From NCBI GenBank assembly GCA_001644045.1, contig LUUF01000050.1, positions 186,001 through 250,000 on the forward strand: DNA of 64,000 bases, written 5' to 3'. A program made the position numbers and the translations under genes. Under the pieces are notes generated by a model. It worked only from the letters and a program-made list of their open reading frames with translations. It was not told the origin of the DNA and did not search any database. This document shows positions 15,907-26,263 of the stretch, piece after piece; position 1 is the first letter of the stretch, and each line of letters opens with the position of its first letter. The stretch is from Methylomonas methanica. GTDB lineage: Bacteria; Pseudomonadota; Gammaproteobacteria; Methylococcales; Methylomonadaceae.

Positions 15907-18900
15907 ATGTCCATAAAACCTCAAGCAACCACATTTTCATCCGATCATTTATTCAGGCTAAAACCGCTCGCTGCCAGTGTACGGATTGTGATGGCGGGTG
16001 GATTGTTGGTAGGCTCGGTTGTACCCGCACACGCAGAATTACCGATTCCGGTGGCCGGGCAAGGTTGGGTCAGTTCGGGTAGTGCCACCAGTCAGATTAT
16101 TGGTAACACGATGCGTATCGATCAGCAGACCGACCGAGCCACGCTTAACTGGCAAAGTTTTAATGTCGGTCGCGAAAATACCGTGCAATTTGTGCAGCCG
16201 GATAGTTCGTCAATAGCGCTGAATCGGATTGGCCAACAAGATGCCAGCCGGATTCTCGGGCAAATCATCGCCAACGGCCAGGTTTATCTGTACAACAAAA
16301 ACGGGTTTGTGTTTGGCAAAGACTCGGTAGTCAACGCCAATAGCTTTTTGGCTAGCACCCTGGAAATCACAGATGAGGCTTTTAATCGCGGTATTACCCG
16401 AGTGTTCGATGAAAACGGCACTGCCGCTTTAGGCGTTAATGATGGTGCCAAGCTGGATCCGAAAACGGTGCAAATATTGATTGAAGCTGGCGCCAAGATT
16501 CATGTCGACAAAGGGGGGCGTATTATTATCGCGGCGCCAACCATTGAAAACAAAGGCTCGCTTTCTACCGAGGAACACGGCCAAATTATTCTCGCAGCCA
16601 GCCAGGACAGGGTTTACCTTCAAGAAGCCGATAAAGACAGTCCATTTGCGGGATTGGTCGTCGAAGTGAACACCGGCGGCAAAGTATCCAACATCGGCGA
16701 TATTTTTGCCAAACAGGGTAATGTCACGATGGCAGGTTTTGCGGTTAACCAGCAAGGGCGGGTGAGTGCAACGACATCCGTGAATGTCAACGGTTCGATT
16801 CGCTTGGTGGCCCAAGAATTTGCCTTGGAGGCGGGTAAAGATCCTAGCAAAGGCAAACTGCAAGCAACCAAAACCACCCGCGCTCCGGATAATAACGATG
16901 GGCTAGGCACAACGGCAAAGCTGACATTCGACTCCGGTAGTGTCACGCAAATTGTTGCTGACGATGATGGTATTACCGCCATTGATGACAAATTGCAGCC
17001 GCAGTCTTACATTGAGGGCAAAGCTCATACCGTGGAGCTGAAAGCCAACTCGGCTATTGTTGCGCCTGGGGGTAAGGTTGATATTACTGCAACCGATAAT
17101 CTGACTTCGCCGTCGCAGGGCAAGTCAGGGCGAATATATGTGGACAAAGATGCGTTGATCGATGTGTCCGGTTATGACGGCGTGGCTGTGCCGATGGAGC
17201 GCAATGTCGGTGAAATTTCCGTGCAAAGTTACGAATTGCGCGATGCGCCTTTGCAGAAAACGGGGGTGCTGAAAGGCGAGACCATTCGGGTCGATTTACG
17301 TAAGGACACCAAGATTGTCGATACCAGCGGTGCCGCGGCGCGGGTGGTTCGCAGCATAGACGAGCGTTTGAGTCGGGGCGGCCAAATCAATCTGACCTCT
17401 AGTGGTGACGTGATTATCAATGACGGCGCTATGATCGATATTTCCGGTGGTTCCATCGATTATCAAGACGGTTACATCAGCAGTACCAAATTATTGACCG
17501 ACTATGGACGGATAGTCGATATCAGCAACGCCGACCCCAACGAACATTACGCTGCCATATATGGTGTGGTAAGGGAAGTACACAAAAAATGGGGCGTAGA
17601 AAAGGTTTGGGATATTCTTGGACAATACAGTCAAGGCCAGTTTGAACAGGGTTATCGAGAAGGTAAATCGGCCGGCTCCATAAACGTTAATGCGCCGCGT
17701 TTGTTTTGGAATGGTTCCTTATCCGCCGGAACCAACACAGGACGTTATCAACGACTCCCCGGCGATAGGCCCGATGGCGGCAGCTTTGTGTTCGACTCAA
17801 GCGCATTCGTGTCGATTCTTCAGAACGTGCGCTTCCAGACCGACAAGAGCAGCCTTGCTGTTTCGTTAGAGCAGCCATTTCCCGATTTAGCCAAGGACAA
17901 GCCGCAGACCTTGGTGTTATCTACCGATTTGACTAACAAGTCCGGCGTACAGCACGTAGTTGTCAAAGCCAATGGTCAAGCCACGATAGCCGCGGATGCC
18001 GATATCCGGATGGAGCCCGGCGCCGAATTTTCGCTGCAAGCAGTCGGCATCGATATTCAGGGTCAAATACATACGGCGAGTGGCGCAGTTAATCTGACGG
18101 TGCCCGAGAAATTAGCGGGGGAGGTTAATCTGGGGGCGTCTGCCATTGTCGATGTTTCCGGTCGCTGGATTAATGATTTACAGCGCGGTTTGGCCGCTGT
18201 GCCGCTCGATCCTTTATACGTGACGGGCGGTTCGGTCAAGGTACACGCTACGAAGGATTTATTCTTACAAGCCGGGTCCAAGATACTTGCCGACGGAGGT
18301 GCAGTTCTCGCTCAAAACGGTAAACTTACCGCCGGGAAGGGCGGTACAATAGAGCTGGAGGCTGTGGGGAATGGTGTTGCCTCGGCTGTACATTTGGACG
18401 GTGACGTTTCCGCAGTTTCTCTAAGCAAAGGGGGCAGCTTAAGCCTGAATAGCGGTGAAATTCTTTTCGGCAATGGACCGGCGAAAACCGCCGACCCGTT
18501 GCGATTGGCCCAGATTAACGGCCATCTTGCCTTCGATCCGGAGTCGGGCTTCGGCGCCTTGAATGTGATAGGCAATTTTGCCGGCGTAACAGTCGCTTCT
18601 GATGTCAATCTGGCTTTGCAGACCAAAAATCTGGTTCTGGAAGGTAATTACAGAGAAAAAGTTACCGGCAGCTCTATTCGCGAATTCGCCAAACTGGAGT
18701 TATTACCGGAGCATCTGCGGCAACCTTTTCAATTGAGTCTTGCCGGTAATACCGATGTCATCCTCGAAACCGGCAGTTCCATCGTAACCGATAAAGAATC
18801 CACCGTTAGCTTGGCGTCAGCCATAGGCGGCGTCTATGTCGACGGCTTAATCGATACGCCCGCCGGTAAAATCAATCTTGCCATCAACCCCAAATTTGGG

Positions 18901-21900
18901 GCGGAGTACGATGCTTCGCAAAGCATACGTTTGGGTGCGCATGCGCGGTTGTTGGCGCTAGGCAGCAGTCGATTGATGCCCTTGGATGTTAGCGGTCTCA
19001 GGAAAGGCAGTGTGTTGGACGGCGGTCAGGTTACTTTCGATCTGAAACGTGGCTACTTTCTCGCTGAAAACGGCTCATTGATCGACGTTTCCGGTACTCA
19101 CAAAGTCCTGGACTTGCCTAAGACCGACGCTAATAACGGATTGACGACAATTACACCTGTCGATGTGGCGTCGAATGCCGGTGGTATCAGTATTACGGTT
19201 GCCGAAGGCGCAGTGCTGGACGGCACTATGCGCGCAAATGCAGGTTCCGAATCGATGCGTGCCGGTCGTTTTAGCTTGGCTTTCGACAACACTCGCCGCC
19301 AACCGCCCGAAGAACCTAAAGTAAAGTTTCCTAACAATGATTTGTTGATTCGTATCAGGCAAAATCAAGATCAGTTCTTGCCGGCCGGGGTTCGCTTTGG
19401 CGATAACATTCCGGTAAGTGCCAACGGTCAAAGCGTGGTGTCGGCGGCAGCGTTGGAAGCGGGTGGCTTTGGCGATGTGCGCTTTTCTACGCCGAACGAA
19501 ATTCGCTTTGAAGGTAATGTTAGTCTGACGACTCCGGCACGTTTGGACTTGGATGCATCCAGGATCGGTTGGGTGGGGTTGAATGGCGGGACCACAGGTA
19601 CTGTCAATTTGACTACACCATTGTTGCGCGTGGGATCGTCGCTGCAACAACAAGTCAGCGGCTTGCCGGTAAGCGGAGGGGGGCAATTGCATGCCGCCGC
19701 GCAATGGATAGAGTTGTTCGGTGCTACCCAATGGAATCGTTTTAAGCAAATTGATCTTAACAGTGTTCACGATTTGCGTACGGTAGGCATCCGGTCCGGC
19801 GCACAGCGCGAGTTTTTAGGTGCGATGGTGACGGCTGCCGATCTGAGCCTACATGCCAGCCAAATCTACCCGACAACCCTCAGCAAATTTACCTTCGCGG
19901 TTAAGAACAACCTGGCCGGCCAGATAAATATAACCGGTAGCAATACCGATAAATCGCCGTTGTCGGCCGCCGGCGAGCTGAGCTTCGAAGCGCCGGTGAT
20001 CAACCAAGGTGGTGTGCTTAAGGCGCCGCTGGGTACGATTAGCTTGAAAGCAGGTACTAAGCTGACACTAGCGGAAAACAGCCTGACTTCGGTGTCGGCC
20101 AAGGATCAAATTATTCCGTTTGGTGTGACGGTGGGTGGCCTGGATTGGCTATACCCGTTGGATACTGTCCGTAACTTGGTGTTTAACACGCCACCCGAGA
20201 AAAAACTGGTTTTGCAAGCGCCCGAAGTTATCCTGAGCCAGGGCAGTACCGTGGATATTTCCGGTGGCGGCGATCTATATGGGTATGAGTTTCAGGCCGG
20301 TTCTGGCGGATCCGACGATTATTTAAAGCCCGGCAGCGCCACGTATGAAGGCGGTTTTGCGGTAATCCCCAATTTGGGTACCGATTTAGCGCCATACGAT
20401 CATTACGAATCGGTTGGCTCCGGCATTGCTTTGGGTAGCAAGGTGTATTTAAGCGGCAGCAACGATCTGCCTGCCGGCGAATACACAGTATTGCCGGCTC
20501 ACTATGCATTGTTGCCAGGCGCATTTTTGGTAACGCCGCAAGCAAAAACCCAGGATCAAACCATCACCACCAGTACCAAGAGCGGTTTGGCCGTGGTGGC
20601 GGGTTTTCGAACGGTAGCCGGTAGCGGCACTAGCGACGCCCGGTGGAGTGGTTTCCGTATTGAAAATGGTGCGGATGTAAGGCTGCACTCCAAATACGAG
20701 AGCAATCTGAGTACTGAGTTTTATGCGGCAAAATCCCTGAAAAACGGAACGGTAGAGCCTGTGCTGCCAACTGACGGCGGCCATGTTTCCATCAGTGCTC
20801 AAAATAAATTGATCTTGGACAGCACATTTTTGGTCGACGCGGCAACGGGTGGAAGGGGCTCCAGGATGGACATCGCCGCCAATAAAATTCAAGTGGTTAA
20901 CCAACTTAGCGCCGCACCTGCAACCGGTACGCTGGAAATTTTGGCCAATGATTTAAGCGATTTGCGCATCGACAGTTTACTGTTGGGTGGCGCGCGCACC
21001 CGTAATCAGACGAGCGGCGCAACTGATCTTGACGTGACGGCACAGCAAGTCATCTTTTCGGCGGATAGTAAACTCAATGTCTCCGACCTGATCGCGGTAG
21101 CGACCGATTTAGTGGATGTGGGGAACGGTGCCGAACTGACCGCCAAGGGGACGGTGAACAGTGGCGACAGCGTATTGAATATTAAAGGCGACGGTGCTTT
21201 GTTAAGAGTCTCGGCAGATAAGCAGGTTGCTTTGAATAGAACTAATACGCCGGGATCTAAAGGCGAGTTACGGATTGCCGGCGGCGCTAAGTTGAGTGCC
21301 TCCGAATCGATGTTGCTGGAAGCCAGCAAGTCGACGCAGTTGCAGGGTAACATCGATATGCATGGGGGCTCGTTATATTTTGGGGCTAAGACCATAAATT
21401 TGGGCGAAGTAGACAACCTGGGTTCTACGGCTTTGAACTTGTCCAATCGTAAGCTACAAAACTTCGCGGTGGATGAATTGGTATTAACCGCTCGGGATAG
21501 CATCGGTCTTTACGGCAATCTTGGCCAGGTAGATAGTAATGGCCAAGCGGTGGTTGGCAATGACGGCTTGCAAAAAGCCGTGCAATTCGATCAATTGGTG
21601 ATTAATGCGGCGGGTTTCACCGGCCATGGTTTGGCCGGCGATAGAGCAAGAATTCAAGCCGGCAAACTGCGTTTGCAAAATCCTGGTGCGGTTAGCAATC
21701 TGCAAACGATCAATGGCCACGGGCAGTTGGATTTGCAAGCAAATACCGTTGAAATTGGTACAGGCAATTTCGCGCTGCAAGGTTTCAACGCTGTTAATGT
21801 GACTGCGGGCCGGGAGTTTAGAGCGGTTGGCAAGGGCAGCCTAAATGCGGCGGCCGATCTAAATGTGCAGACGGCGGCGATGACGGCTAATGTCGGCGCG

Positions 21901-24900
21901 GACCTTACGCTGAATGCTGCCGGCTACAACGCCCAATTCCGGAATCTAGCTTCTACCGCCGCTATCAGCAGCGGTTTCGGTGCGACCATTAATCTGATTG
22001 CCAATGCGATAGGATTTGATACTAAAGCCTTTCTACCGTCGGGTGCTTTCGGTTTGCACGCGCTGATTGGCGATGTCATTTTGGGCGCGCAAGCCAGCGT
22101 GGATTTAGCCGGTCGCGCAGTCAGCTTCGCTGACAAGGTAGATTATACACCGGGCGGCAATTTCAAGGCCGTGGCGGATCATGGCAAAGTGATACTGGCT
22201 GCGGGCTCAAAGGTTGATATGAATAGCGGTGGTGGCAACGCGGCGGGGGGGCAATTGATACTGGAGGCGCCGGAGCAATCTGTCAGCTTGCAAGGTCAGT
22301 TACAAGCAGCCGCGGGTAGTGCCGTTGTCGATGTGGCTGGCTTCGATGCCGGCACCGATTTCGATGCCTTACTTAAGGCTCTGAGCGATGCGGGTATCAA
22401 TCAGTCGATTTATTTCCGCACTCGTCAAGCGAACATCGTTCAGTCTGTTAATTCGACGATCAATGCACAATCGATAACTTGGGTGGCGGATCGTGGCGCG
22501 ATGAGTTTGGCCGGTGCGATACATGCCGACGCCGCGGGAGAGGGCGGGCTTATCCAGTTATATGCAGGCGATGGCATTACCCTGGAAAACGGCGGCAAAT
22601 TGACTGCAACGGGCGGCAAGGGCGGTAAAGTGTTGCTGTCTTCGGTTGATGCCGATAGCGATAATGTGAGCGGTATCGATCTAAAGGCGGGTTCGCTGAT
22701 CGACGTCAGCGGTAATTCAGCGGAAAACGGCGGCGATGTAACGCTTCGCGCTTTGCGCCAGGGTAACGGCATTAAAATTCAGCCTATTGCCGGATCGGTA
22801 ATCGGAGCTAAAGAGTTCTATGCGGAAGGTGTCAGGAAATATACGGATGCCAACGGAGTTATAACAAGTACCGATATTACAACCATCAAGACCGATACAG
22901 ATGCTTATATGACGGCAGCAAATATGCAGGCTGTTACGGCAACGTTGGGTGGCGGTATTCGATTGCAGGCTGGCGTAGAGATTAACTACCATGGCGACTT
23001 GGTCTTGGCTGATCAATGGGATTTTGCCGATTGGCGCTATAACGAGGGTGTTGGCCTTAGCAATATGCCGGGGCATTTGATTATCAGAGCCGGTGGCAAG
23101 TTTACGCTGAGCCAATCGCTGTCCGACGGGTTTAAGGATGGCGTTTTGATCGGCGCGGCAGGGATATTCGAGTTGCCTGTCAGCGGCATGCTGCAGGCAG
23201 GTGAGTCTTGGTCATACGGTTTAACGGCGGGTGCAGATTTAAGTAGTGCGGATCCCACGGCAACTGCGGCTGTGAAAGATTTGGTTATCGGTTCTAACGT
23301 CAAAGTTCGCACGGGTACCGGCGATATGCAGTTAGTGGCGGGTGGTAATATCGTCTTTACGGATCAAACCTCTACTGTCTACAACGCGGGTAGAGCTAGC
23401 GATACCAATGCGCAAGGCACGGTCGGCCTGTTGACGGCGATTGGAGATCCCCGTTACCCCTATGCGGAGTATCCGATCGAGGGCGGCACGCTGACGATGA
23501 AAGCCGGCAAGGATATTAAGGGGGCAGTGAATATGGATCAGTTTATCGATGCCTGGTTGATCAGGCAAGGTGATGCGGGACGCTCCAAGGATGACTATCT
23601 GGCCTATGTAGCGTCGAATTTGGAAGCCTTCAAAGACGATGCGGTAGCGTTGACGGCTTTTAAAGACACGTTGCCAAGTCAGGTCAGAGCGCTGATTTAC
23701 GATGATATTCATATTGATACTGTTGCCTATCAAGCGCCTACGACGTGGGGTTTAGTGTTGAATAACGACTCATTCCAGCAAAACGTCGGTTCGTTTGGGG
23801 GGGGTAAGGTCGAGATTAGCGCTGTTGGTAATATTACCGATTTGTCGGTCATGATGCCGACTACCGGTAAGCAGATCGGTCAACCGGGTTTTGACGCCAA
23901 TTATCCGGACTCAGTGTCCATATCGTTTCCTTTTCTGACAAATCAGGTGGAAATAAACGGTGGTGGTCAAATGCGGGTTAGGGCAGGCGGCGATGTAGCC
24001 GGCGGCGCATTTTATCTCGGCCAGGGCCAGGGCAGCATCATTGCGGATGGCGCCATTAAAGGTGGCAGCCAGTTTACGGCCGGACCGCAATTGTTGATAG
24101 GCGATGCGCATATGGAATTGCAGGCCAAGAATGATTTGAATTTGGGGGCGGTATCGGATCCTATGATGCTGCATTCGGGCAGTAGCAGTTTCTTTTTTAG
24201 CTATGGCGATGCCAGTGCGGTAGTGGCTAAATCGTTGTCAGGGGACGTACATTTAGGCGCCGATGTCAGTAAAGTTGACGATATTCTCCATCTTGAAACC
24301 GATCCGAAAACACTGGCTGTAGTGTATCCGTCCAGTTTGCAGGCTACTGCGTTTGGCGGCAGTGTAATCCTGGATAATGAGATTATCCTGTTCCCTTCGG
24401 CAAGGGCGGAACTGAATTTATTGGCGGACCAAAACATTACCTCTAAAGGCGACGCGACCCGCTTGGGTATGTCCGACGCCGACAGAGCATTATTGCCATC
24501 GGCGTTGTCGCCCGTTGCCAGTAATGTTCTGAGCGAGGTGGTGGAGCGTATCAGTCCCTTCGGACTGGCCACGAAAGCGCGCGCGGTTAAGCCGGTCCAC
24601 TCCGGCGATATGGAACCGGCAAGGCTGGTAACCAACCAGGGCGACGTCAAAAATATTCAGCTCAGTATGGCCAAAAAAGCGCTGGTTAAGACCGGCCGCG
24701 ATTTTTCTAATGTGCTGTTGAATATCGAACATCCGAATTTGAACGATACCTCCGTGCTCGATGTAGGCCGCGACTTGTTCTACACCAGCGATAGAAGCCT
24801 GGATGGGGTACTGAACGGCAACCTGGGGCAAGTTAAAGTATTGGGCGCCGGAAATGTACTGGTAAAAGTTAATCGAGATTTTGATTTGGGTGCTTCTAAT

Positions 24901-26031
24901 GGCTTGTCGAGCGCTATTCTCGATACCGGTCCGTCCGTTTCCGGGGCAAGCATTACCGTTATGAGTGGCTTGAATGGCGGTAATCCTGACTATGGCGCAT
25001 TTATCGGTAAATACCTGGAAGGCAATCCAGTTTATGCGGACGACTTAGCCAAAGTTTCCAGCCTGATTACCGGATTTATGCGCCAGCGTTCGGGTAATTT
25101 CGGTTTAGCCGCGGATGAGGCTCTGGCAGAGTTTAAAGCCTTGTCCGTTGACCAATATCTGGCAATTGAACCGGAACTTAACGCACTGATCATCCCTGTT
25201 TACATGAGCGAAATAAGGGAATCGGGGAAAGCCTCGGCGGGGTCGGGTAAGCTTGGTAACGAGAGCGGTTTTGCTGCTATAGAAACCTTGTTTCCAGGCA
25301 AAGCCTGGGATGGCGATTTGAGTTTGTTCTTCAGTAAAATTCAAACCCAAGACGGCGGCGACATCAATTTGTTGGTGCCCGGTGGAAAAATCAATGCCGG
25401 TTTGGCGGTATCTTTTAACGGGTCTAAAAAGTCTTCGGAACTTGGTATTGTTGCCCAGGGAGATGGCGCGGTTAATGCGGTAATCGATGGCGACTTTCTG
25501 GTAAACCAGTCTCGGGTATTTGCATTGGGTGGCAGCGATATTACTGTTTGGTCCTCTAATGGCAATATCGACGCAGGTAGCGGTGCTAAGTCTGTGATCG
25601 CCGTGCCGCCTGCAGAGATTAGCTATCCCAAAGGGAATCTGAAGTATAAATTTCCGCCAATAGTTTCCGGTAGTGGTATCCGTACTGCCGCAAGCTCACC
25701 AAGCTCAAAGCCTGGTGATGTGTATTTATTCGCGCCTAAAGGTGTCATCGATGCCGGTGAAGCAGGTATCGGCGGTAATAACGTATTTCTTGTGGCAACA
25801 GCGGTAATCGGCGCCAACAATATTCAAGTTGGCGGCATCGGCACGGGCGTGCCGGTTGCAGCGACCGGCAGCGTTGCGGCTGGCTTGACCGGCACCAGCA
25901 ATATGACGGCAGGTGTCAGCCAGATGGCGGAAAGCTCGGTGTCGACAAACAGTAACGAGACTGGCAAAGAGGCGATGAAAAATGCCGTATTGGGTATGTT
26001 GAGCGTTGAAATTCTTGGGTTTGGCGAATAA
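15907..26031 (+). CDS. Giant TpsA filamentous haemagglutinin-type adhesin
   Basis: At about 3,374 residues this is the largest gene in the window. I prefer the ATG at 15907 (AAAGG lies nine bases before it) to an in-frame TTG at 15889. An extended signal peptide of about 50 residues ends in VVPAHA. The TPS secretion domain follows, with ATLNWQSFNVGRENTVQFVQ, IALNRIGQQDASRILGQI and the NKNGFVFG motif (NPNG-like). A long beta-helical region of G/N/D-rich repeats makes up most of the protein. The last ~450 residues match the haemagglutinin-associated DUF3739 pattern (GGDINLLVPGGKINAGL, SSNGNIDAGSGAKS). No C-terminal anchor or CdiA-type toxin is visible. Export is by the TpsB upstream. Expression is probably under the c-di-GMP riboswitch. 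Confidence 0.92.
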   Translation: MSIKPQATTFSSDHLFRLKPLAASVRIVMAGGLLVGSVVPAHAELPIPVAGQGWVSSGSATSQIIGNTMRIDQQTDRATLNWQSFNVGRENTVQFVQPDSSSIALNRIGQQDASRILGQIIANGQVYLYNKNGFVFGKDSVVNANSFLASTLEITDEAFNRGITRVFDENGTAALGVNDGAKLDPKTVQILIEAGAKIHVDKGGRIIIAAPTIENKGSLSTEEHGQIILAASQDRVYLQEADKDSPFAGLVVEVNTGGKVSNIGDIFAKQGNVTMAGFAVNQQGRVSATTSVNVNGSIRLVAQEFALEAGKDPSKGKLQATKTTRAPDNNDGLGTTAKLTFDSGSVTQIVADDDGITAIDDKLQPQSYIEGKAHTVELKANSAIVAPGGKVDITATDNLTSPSQGKSGRIYVDKDALIDVSGYDGVAVPMERNVGEISVQSYELRDAPLQKTGVLKGETIRVDLRKDTKIVDTSGAAARVVRSIDERLSRGGQINLTSSGDVIINDGAMIDISGGSIDYQDGYISSTKLLTDYGRIVDISNADPNEHYAAIYGVVREVHKKWGVEKVWDILGQYSQGQFEQGYREGKSAGSINVNAPRLFWNGSLSAGTNTGRYQRLPGDRPDGGSFVFDSSAFVSILQNVRFQTDKSSLAVSLEQPFPDLAKDKPQTLVLSTDLTNKSGVQHVVVKANGQATIAADADIRMEPGAEFSLQAVGIDIQGQIHTASGAVNLTVPEKLAGEVNLGASAIVDVSGRWINDLQRGLAAVPLDPLYVTGGSVKVHATKDLFLQAGSKILADGGAVLAQNGKLTAGKGGTIELEAVGNGVASAVHLDGDVSAVSLSKGGSLSLNSGEILFGNGPAKTADPLRLAQINGHLAFDPESGFGALNVIGNFAGVTVASDVNLALQTKNLVLEGNYREKVTGSSIREFAKLELLPEHLRQPFQLSLAGNTDVILETGSSIVTDKESTVSLASAIGGVYVDGLIDTPAGKINLAINPKFGAEYDASQSIRLGAHARLLALGSSRLMPLDVSGLRKGSVLDGGQVTFDLKRGYFLAENGSLIDVSGTHKVLDLPKTDANNGLTTITPVDVASNAGGISITVAEGAVLDGTMRANAGSESMRAGRFSLAFDNTRRQPPEEPKVKFPNNDLLIRIRQNQDQFLPAGVRFGDNIPVSANGQSVVSAAALEAGGFGDVRFSTPNEIRFEGNVSLTTPARLDLDASRIGWVGLNGGTTGTVNLTTPLLRVGSSLQQQVSGLPVSGGGQLHAAAQWIELFGATQWNRFKQIDLNSVHDLRTVGIRSGAQREFLGAMVTAADLSLHASQIYPTTLSKFTFAVKNNLAGQINITGSNTDKSPLSAAGELSFEAPVINQGGVLKAPLGTISLKAGTKLTLAENSLTSVSAKDQIIPFGVTVGGLDWLYPLDTVRNLVFNTPPEKKLVLQAPEVILSQGSTVDISGGGDLYGYEFQAGSGGSDDYLKPGSATYEGGFAVIPNLGTDLAPYDHYESVGSGIALGSKVYLSGSNDLPAGEYTVLPAHYALLPGAFLVTPQAKTQDQTITTSTKSGLAVVAGFRTVAGSGTSDARWSGFRIENGADVRLHSKYESNLSTEFYAAKSLKNGTVEPVLPTDGGHVSISAQNKLILDSTFLVDAATGGRGSRMDIAANKIQVVNQLSAAPATGTLEILANDLSDLRIDSLLLGGARTRNQTSGATDLDVTAQQVIFSADSKLNVSDLIAVATDLVDVGNGAELTAKGTVNSGDSVLNIKGDGALLRVSADKQVALNRTNTPGSKGELRIAGGAKLSASESMLLEASKSTQLQGNIDMHGGSLYFGAKTINLGEVDNLGSTALNLSNRKLQNFAVDELVLTARDSIGLYGNLGQVDSNGQAVVGNDGLQKAVQFDQLVINAAGFTGHGLAGDRARIQAGKLRLQNPGAVSNLQTINGHGQLDLQANTVEIGTGNFALQGFNAVNVTAGREFRAVGKGSLNAAADLNVQTAAMTANVGADLTLNAAGYNAQFRNLASTAAISSGFGATINLIANAIGFDTKAFLPSGAFGLHALIGDVILGAQASVDLAGRAVSFADKVDYTPGGNFKAVADHGKVILAAGSKVDMNSGGGNAAGGQLILEAPEQSVSLQGQLQAAAGSAVVDVAGFDAGTDFDALLKALSDAGINQSIYFRTRQANIVQSVNSTINAQSITWVADRGAMSLAGAIHADAAGEGGLIQLYAGDGITLENGGKLTATGGKGGKVLLSSVDADSDNVSGIDLKAGSLIDVSGNSAENGGDVTLRALRQGNGIKIQPIAGSVIGAKEFYAEGVRKYTDANGVITSTDITTIKTDTDAYMTAANMQAVTATLGGGIRLQAGVEINYHGDLVLADQWDFADWRYNEGVGLSNMPGHLIIRAGGKFTLSQSLSDGFKDGVLIGAAGIFELPVSGMLQAGESWSYGLTAGADLSSADPTATAAVKDLVIGSNVKVRTGTGDMQLVAGGNIVFTDQTSTVYNAGRASDTNAQGTVGLLTAIGDPRYPYAEYPIEGGTLTMKAGKDIKGAVNMDQFIDAWLIRQGDAGRSKDDYLAYVASNLEAFKDDAVALTAFKDTLPSQVRALIYDDIHIDTVAYQAPTTWGLVLNNDSFQQNVGSFGGGKVEISAVGNITDLSVMMPTTGKQIGQPGFDANYPDSVSISFPFLTNQVEINGGGQMRVRAGGDVAGGAFYLGQGQGSIIADGAIKGGSQFTAGPQLLIGDAHMELQAKNDLNLGAVSDPMMLHSGSSSFFFSYGDASAVVAKSLSGDVHLGADVSKVDDILHLETDPKTLAVVYPSSLQATAFGGSVILDNEIILFPSARAELNLLADQNITSKGDATRLGMSDADRALLPSALSPVASNVLSEVVERISPFGLATKARAVKPVHSGDMEPARLVTNQGDVKNIQLSMAKKALVKTGRDFSNVLLNIEHPNLNDTSVLDVGRDLFYTSDRSLDGVLNGNLGQVKVLGAGNVLVKVNRDFDLGASNGLSSAILDTGPSVSGASITVMSGLNGGNPDYGAFIGKYLEGNPVYADDLAKVSSLITGFMRQRSGNFGLAADEALAEFKALSVDQYLAIEPELNALIIPVYMSEIRESGKASAGSGKLGNESGFAAIETLFPGKAWDGDLSLFFSKIQTQDGGDINLLVPGGKINAGLAVSFNGSKKSSELGIVAQGDGAVNAVIDGDFLVNQSRVFALGGSDITVWSSNGNIDAGSGAKSVIAVPPAEISYPKGNLKYKFPPIVSGSGIRTAASSPSSKPGDVYLFAPKGVIDAGEAGIGGNNVFLVATAVIGANNIQVGGIGTGVPVAATGSVAAGLTGTSNMTAGVSQMAESSVSTNSNETGKEAMKNAVLGMLSVEILGFGE

Positions 26032-26045
26032 ACCCTGTAACCATA

Positions 26046-26084
26046 ACCCGTCAGTCTGTTTATTTAAAAAACGCATTGACGGGT
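26046..26084 (+). terminator. Inverted repeat after tpsA
   Basis: ACCCGTCA at 26046-26053 pairs with TGACGGGT at 26077-26084, around a loop of 23 bases and 12 bp after the tpsA stop. The T tract after it is weak (GATTATTT). It may end the adhesin transcript, but read-through into the ExbB gene is possible. Confidence 0.45.
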
Positions 26085-26263
26085 GATTATTTCTCCTGCC
26101 TGTAAAGCAAAAAGCTAGTTGACTGAATGCCACTATTGGCACGACGTTGCTCTATTTCCTTCCTTGATGCGCCGGTACTTTTAGGCTGATAACGCCGTAT
26201 CGTCATAATCATGTAAAAAATCCTTGTGATACTTGCCGTATAAATTTTGATCTGAGAGCAAGC

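Noticed and set aside
16284..26142. Many antisense open frames opposite tpsA
   Set aside because: They follow the codon structure of the long plus-strand gene and have no start signals or recognisable protein motifs.
26137..26151. TGGCACG-ACG-TTGCT resembling a sigma-54 promoter upstream of the ExbB fusion
   Set aside because: The spacing between the GG and GC elements is one base too short for a functional -24/-12 promoter.
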